Notes under the pieces: generated by a model
What the model was told of the DNA's origin: nothing
What the model saw: only the letters and a program-made list of their open reading frames with translations
The model's database searches: none
In this document: positions 13,689 to 14,807 of the stretch, piece by piece
How positions within the stretch are numbered: position 1 is the first letter of the stretch
Layout of the letters: each line of letters begins with the position of its first letter
Source of the DNA: JAAYAY01 sp964429355
GTDB lineage: Bacteria > Planctomycetota > Planctomycetia > Pirellulales > Thermoguttaceae
DNA: 14,807 nt
NCBI GenBank assembly: GCA_964429355.1
Contig: CAYSCH010000240.1
Location: 1-14,807 of the forward strand
Direction: 5' to 3'
Made by a program: the position numbers and the translations under genes

Positions 13689-13724
13689 GATTAAGATGAA
13701 GAGTAAGATTACGATTGAGAAACG
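13689..13724. repeat. Degenerate hexanucleotide tract (GATTAA-like units)
   Basis: Six consecutive units keep a six-base register: GATTAA, GATGAA, GAGTAA, GATTAC, GATTGA, GAAACG. The purine-rich tract ends about 20 bp upstream of the -35 of the downstream promoter. With the hairpin at 13549-13579 and the promoter, it accounts for the notable content of the 13471-13797 gap; no gene is seen in it. Confidence 0.45.
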
Positions 13725-13743
13725 TCAGGGCAGAAAGGGCCTC

Positions 13744-13782
13744 TTGACAGGCTGTCCTTCTTAGTGTACGATAAACACTAAG
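13744..13782 (+). promoter_or_regulatory. pncB-type promoter with overlapping NrtR-like operator
   Basis: TTGACA (13744-13749), a 17-bp spacer and TACGAT (13767-13772) form a good sigma70-type promoter; the start would be near 13779, an 18-nt leader. A perfect inverted repeat CTTAGTGT (13760-13767) / ACACTAAG (13775-13782) with a 7-nt centre covers the -10 and start site, so a bound protein would repress. Its core reads GT-N7-AC, the pattern I recall for NrtR, the Nudix-related repressor of NAD biosynthesis genes. GACAG-G-CTGTC (13746-13756) is a second short palindrome over the -35. GAGAGG (13787-13792) is the ribosome site. Confidence 0.7.
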
Positions 13783-13797
13783 AAATGAGAGGCCAAC

Positions 13798-14807
13798 ATG
13801 AACACTCTGGGCAGCTTGTATCGATCGTCGCTGGGTCTACTGACGGACCTGTATCAGCTCACCATGGCCTACGGCTACTGGAAGACGGGCTGCCAGGACC
13901 GGGAGTCCGTCTTTCACCTGTTCTTCCGCCAGGCGCCGTTCGGGGGCGGTTTCACGGTGGCCGGCGGCCTAGCGACGGTCGTGGAGTACCTTGAAGGACT
14001 GCGGTTCGACCCCGACGATCTCAGCTACCTGGCCGATCTGCGGGGCAACGACGAGGAGCCGCTTTTCGAGGCAGCGTTTCTCGACTACCTGGCCCGGATC
14101 GAGCTGGCATGCGACGTTGACGGCATCCCCGAGGGGACGATCGTGTTTCCGCACGAACCGCTGTTGCGAGTGAGCGGGCCGCTGCTCCAGGCACAACTCT
14201 TGGAATCGGCTCTCCTGAACCTCGTCAACTTCCAGACGCTCGTGGCCACGAAGGCCGCTCGGGTGGCTCTGGCGGCGCGGGGCGAGCCGGTTCTGGAGTT
14301 CGGTCTGCGCCGCGCCCAGGGAATCGACGGGGCCCTGGCAGCCAGCCGGGCCGCGTACCTGGGCGGCTGCTCGGCGACGTCGAATGTCCTGGCCGGCCGG
14401 CTGTTCGGCATCCCGGTCCGGGGCACGCACGCCCACTCGTGGGTCATGAGCTTCGAGGAAGAACCGGAGGCCTTTCGTGCCTACGCCCGGGCGATGCCCA
14501 ACAACTGTGTGTTCCTTGTCGATACCTACAACACCCTGGACGGTGTGCGTCACGCGATCGAGGTCGGCCGGGAGATGCGCCGCCAGGGGCATGAGATGAT
14601 CGGCATCCGTCTGGACTCGGGCGACCTCGCCTGGCTGAGCATCGAGGCCCGCAAGATGCTCGACGAGGCGGGTTTCGCCAAGGCGACCATTGTGGCCTCC
14701 AACGATCTTGACGAGCAGATCATCGCCAGCCTCAAGGAGCAGGGCGCAACGATCGGCGTCTGGGGCGTGGGCACGCGGCTGGTCACCGCCTACGACCAGC
14801 CGGCCCT
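13798..14807 (+). CDS. pncB: Nicotinate phosphoribosyltransferase, 3'-truncated by window edge
   Basis: ATG 13798, five bases after GAGAGG, opens a frame that runs off the right edge, with 336 residues visible of the family's usual 400-490. The enzyme joins nicotinate to PRPP (with ATP) to make nicotinate mononucleotide in the Preiss-Handler salvage route to NAD, in the cytoplasm. Signatures in order: LLTDLYQLTMAYGYW (14-28); FRQAPFGGGFTVAGGL; EFGLRRAQG (167-175), lining the nicotinate/PRPP site; GTHAHSW (209-215) with H213 at the position of the phosphorylated His; VDTYNT (241-246); IRLDSGDL (270-277); SNDLDE (301-306); and GVGTRLV (323-329), the phosphate-binding end of the barrel. It has its own promoter and a candidate NrtR operator, which supports NAD-pathway control. 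The nearest gene is the divergent SEC-C gene. Confidence 0.95.
   Translation, partial: MNTLGSLYRSSLGLLTDLYQLTMAYGYWKTGCQDRESVFHLFFRQAPFGGGFTVAGGLATVVEYLEGLRFDPDDLSYLADLRGNDEEPLFEAAFLDYLARIELACDVDGIPEGTIVFPHEPLLRVSGPLLQAQLLESALLNLVNFQTLVATKAARVALAARGEPVLEFGLRRAQGIDGALAASRAAYLGGCSATSNVLAGRLFGIPVRGTHAHSWVMSFEEEPEAFRAYARAMPNNCVFLVDTYNTLDGVRHAIEVGREMRRQGHEMIGIRLDSGDLAWLSIEARKMLDEAGFAKATIVASNDLDEQIIASLKEQGATIGVWGVGTRLVTAYDQPA

Noticed and set aside
13785..13994. Short plus-strand frame starting at ATG 13785
   Set aside because: It overlaps the pncB start in another frame; the NAPRTase motifs are in the frame from ATG 13798.
1..14807. CRISPR array, tRNA or rRNA genes, intact insertion sequence
   Set aside because: No regularly spaced repeat series, no cloverleaf-like segment with CCA-end context, no rRNA-like sequence and no full transposase were found on reading both strands.

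Overview
The window is a high-GC bacterial chromosome segment. Its flavour is that of a Planctomycetota (Pirellulales-like) genome, an inference from three things: lipoprotein and large membrane proteins of the type common there, an imuA/imuB mutagenesis pair, and many short palindromic intergenic repeats. No rRNA or tRNA gene, CRISPR array or phage module was seen. Eleven protein genes or gene remnants carry most of the sequence, and two genes run off the window edges.

Layout. At 1-845 (+) is the 3' part of a uroporphyrinogen-decarboxylase-like (MtaA/CmuA type) gene. A minus-strand block follows: a HAD hydrolase (925-1611), a repeat-bearing gap, a CelD/FemAB-like GNAT acyltransferase (1895-3031), a CoA-diphosphatase-type Nudix hydrolase (3141-3776) and a large polytopic membrane protein (3773-5731). 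The last two overlap by ATGA and are probably co-translated. Next comes a spacer with REP-like hairpins, then a short MORN/YwqK-like repeat gene (5916-6416), then xylulokinase (6508-8040), all minus. A near-perfect 19-bp direct repeat brackets the MORN gene, which looks like a cassette placed behind xylB. Divergent from xylB is an extracellular solute-binding lipoprotein (8256-9644, +).

From 9693 to 12290 (minus) there is a damage-tolerance locus: a promoter with a GTAC-N4-GTAC palindrome over its -10, a damaged imuA, a long-overlapping imuB that carries palindromic repeat DNA inside its reading frame, and, directly after imuB, the C-terminal tail of a REP-associated (RAYT/IS200-like) transposase. 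No dnaE2 follows. At 12514-13470 (minus) is a SEC-C zinc-motif protein with a duplicated Cys motif. At 13798-14807 (+) is the 5' part of a nicotinate phosphoribosyltransferase gene, with a clear sigma70-type promoter and a perfect CTTAGTGT-N7-ACACTAAG operator over its -10. That operator fits the GT-N7-AC core described for NrtR sites.

The genes do not form a single pathway. The coherent units are the membrane protein/Nudix pair, xylB with its divergent sugar-type binding protein (a possible but unproven carbohydrate unit), imuA/imuB, and the NAD-salvage gene with its own regulator site. The most unusual material is the repeat biology: a RAYT remnant, REP-like hairpins, a 37-bp tandem duplication, a palindrome inside imuB, and the repeat-flanked MORN cassette. 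No complete new defence or mobile system is evident.
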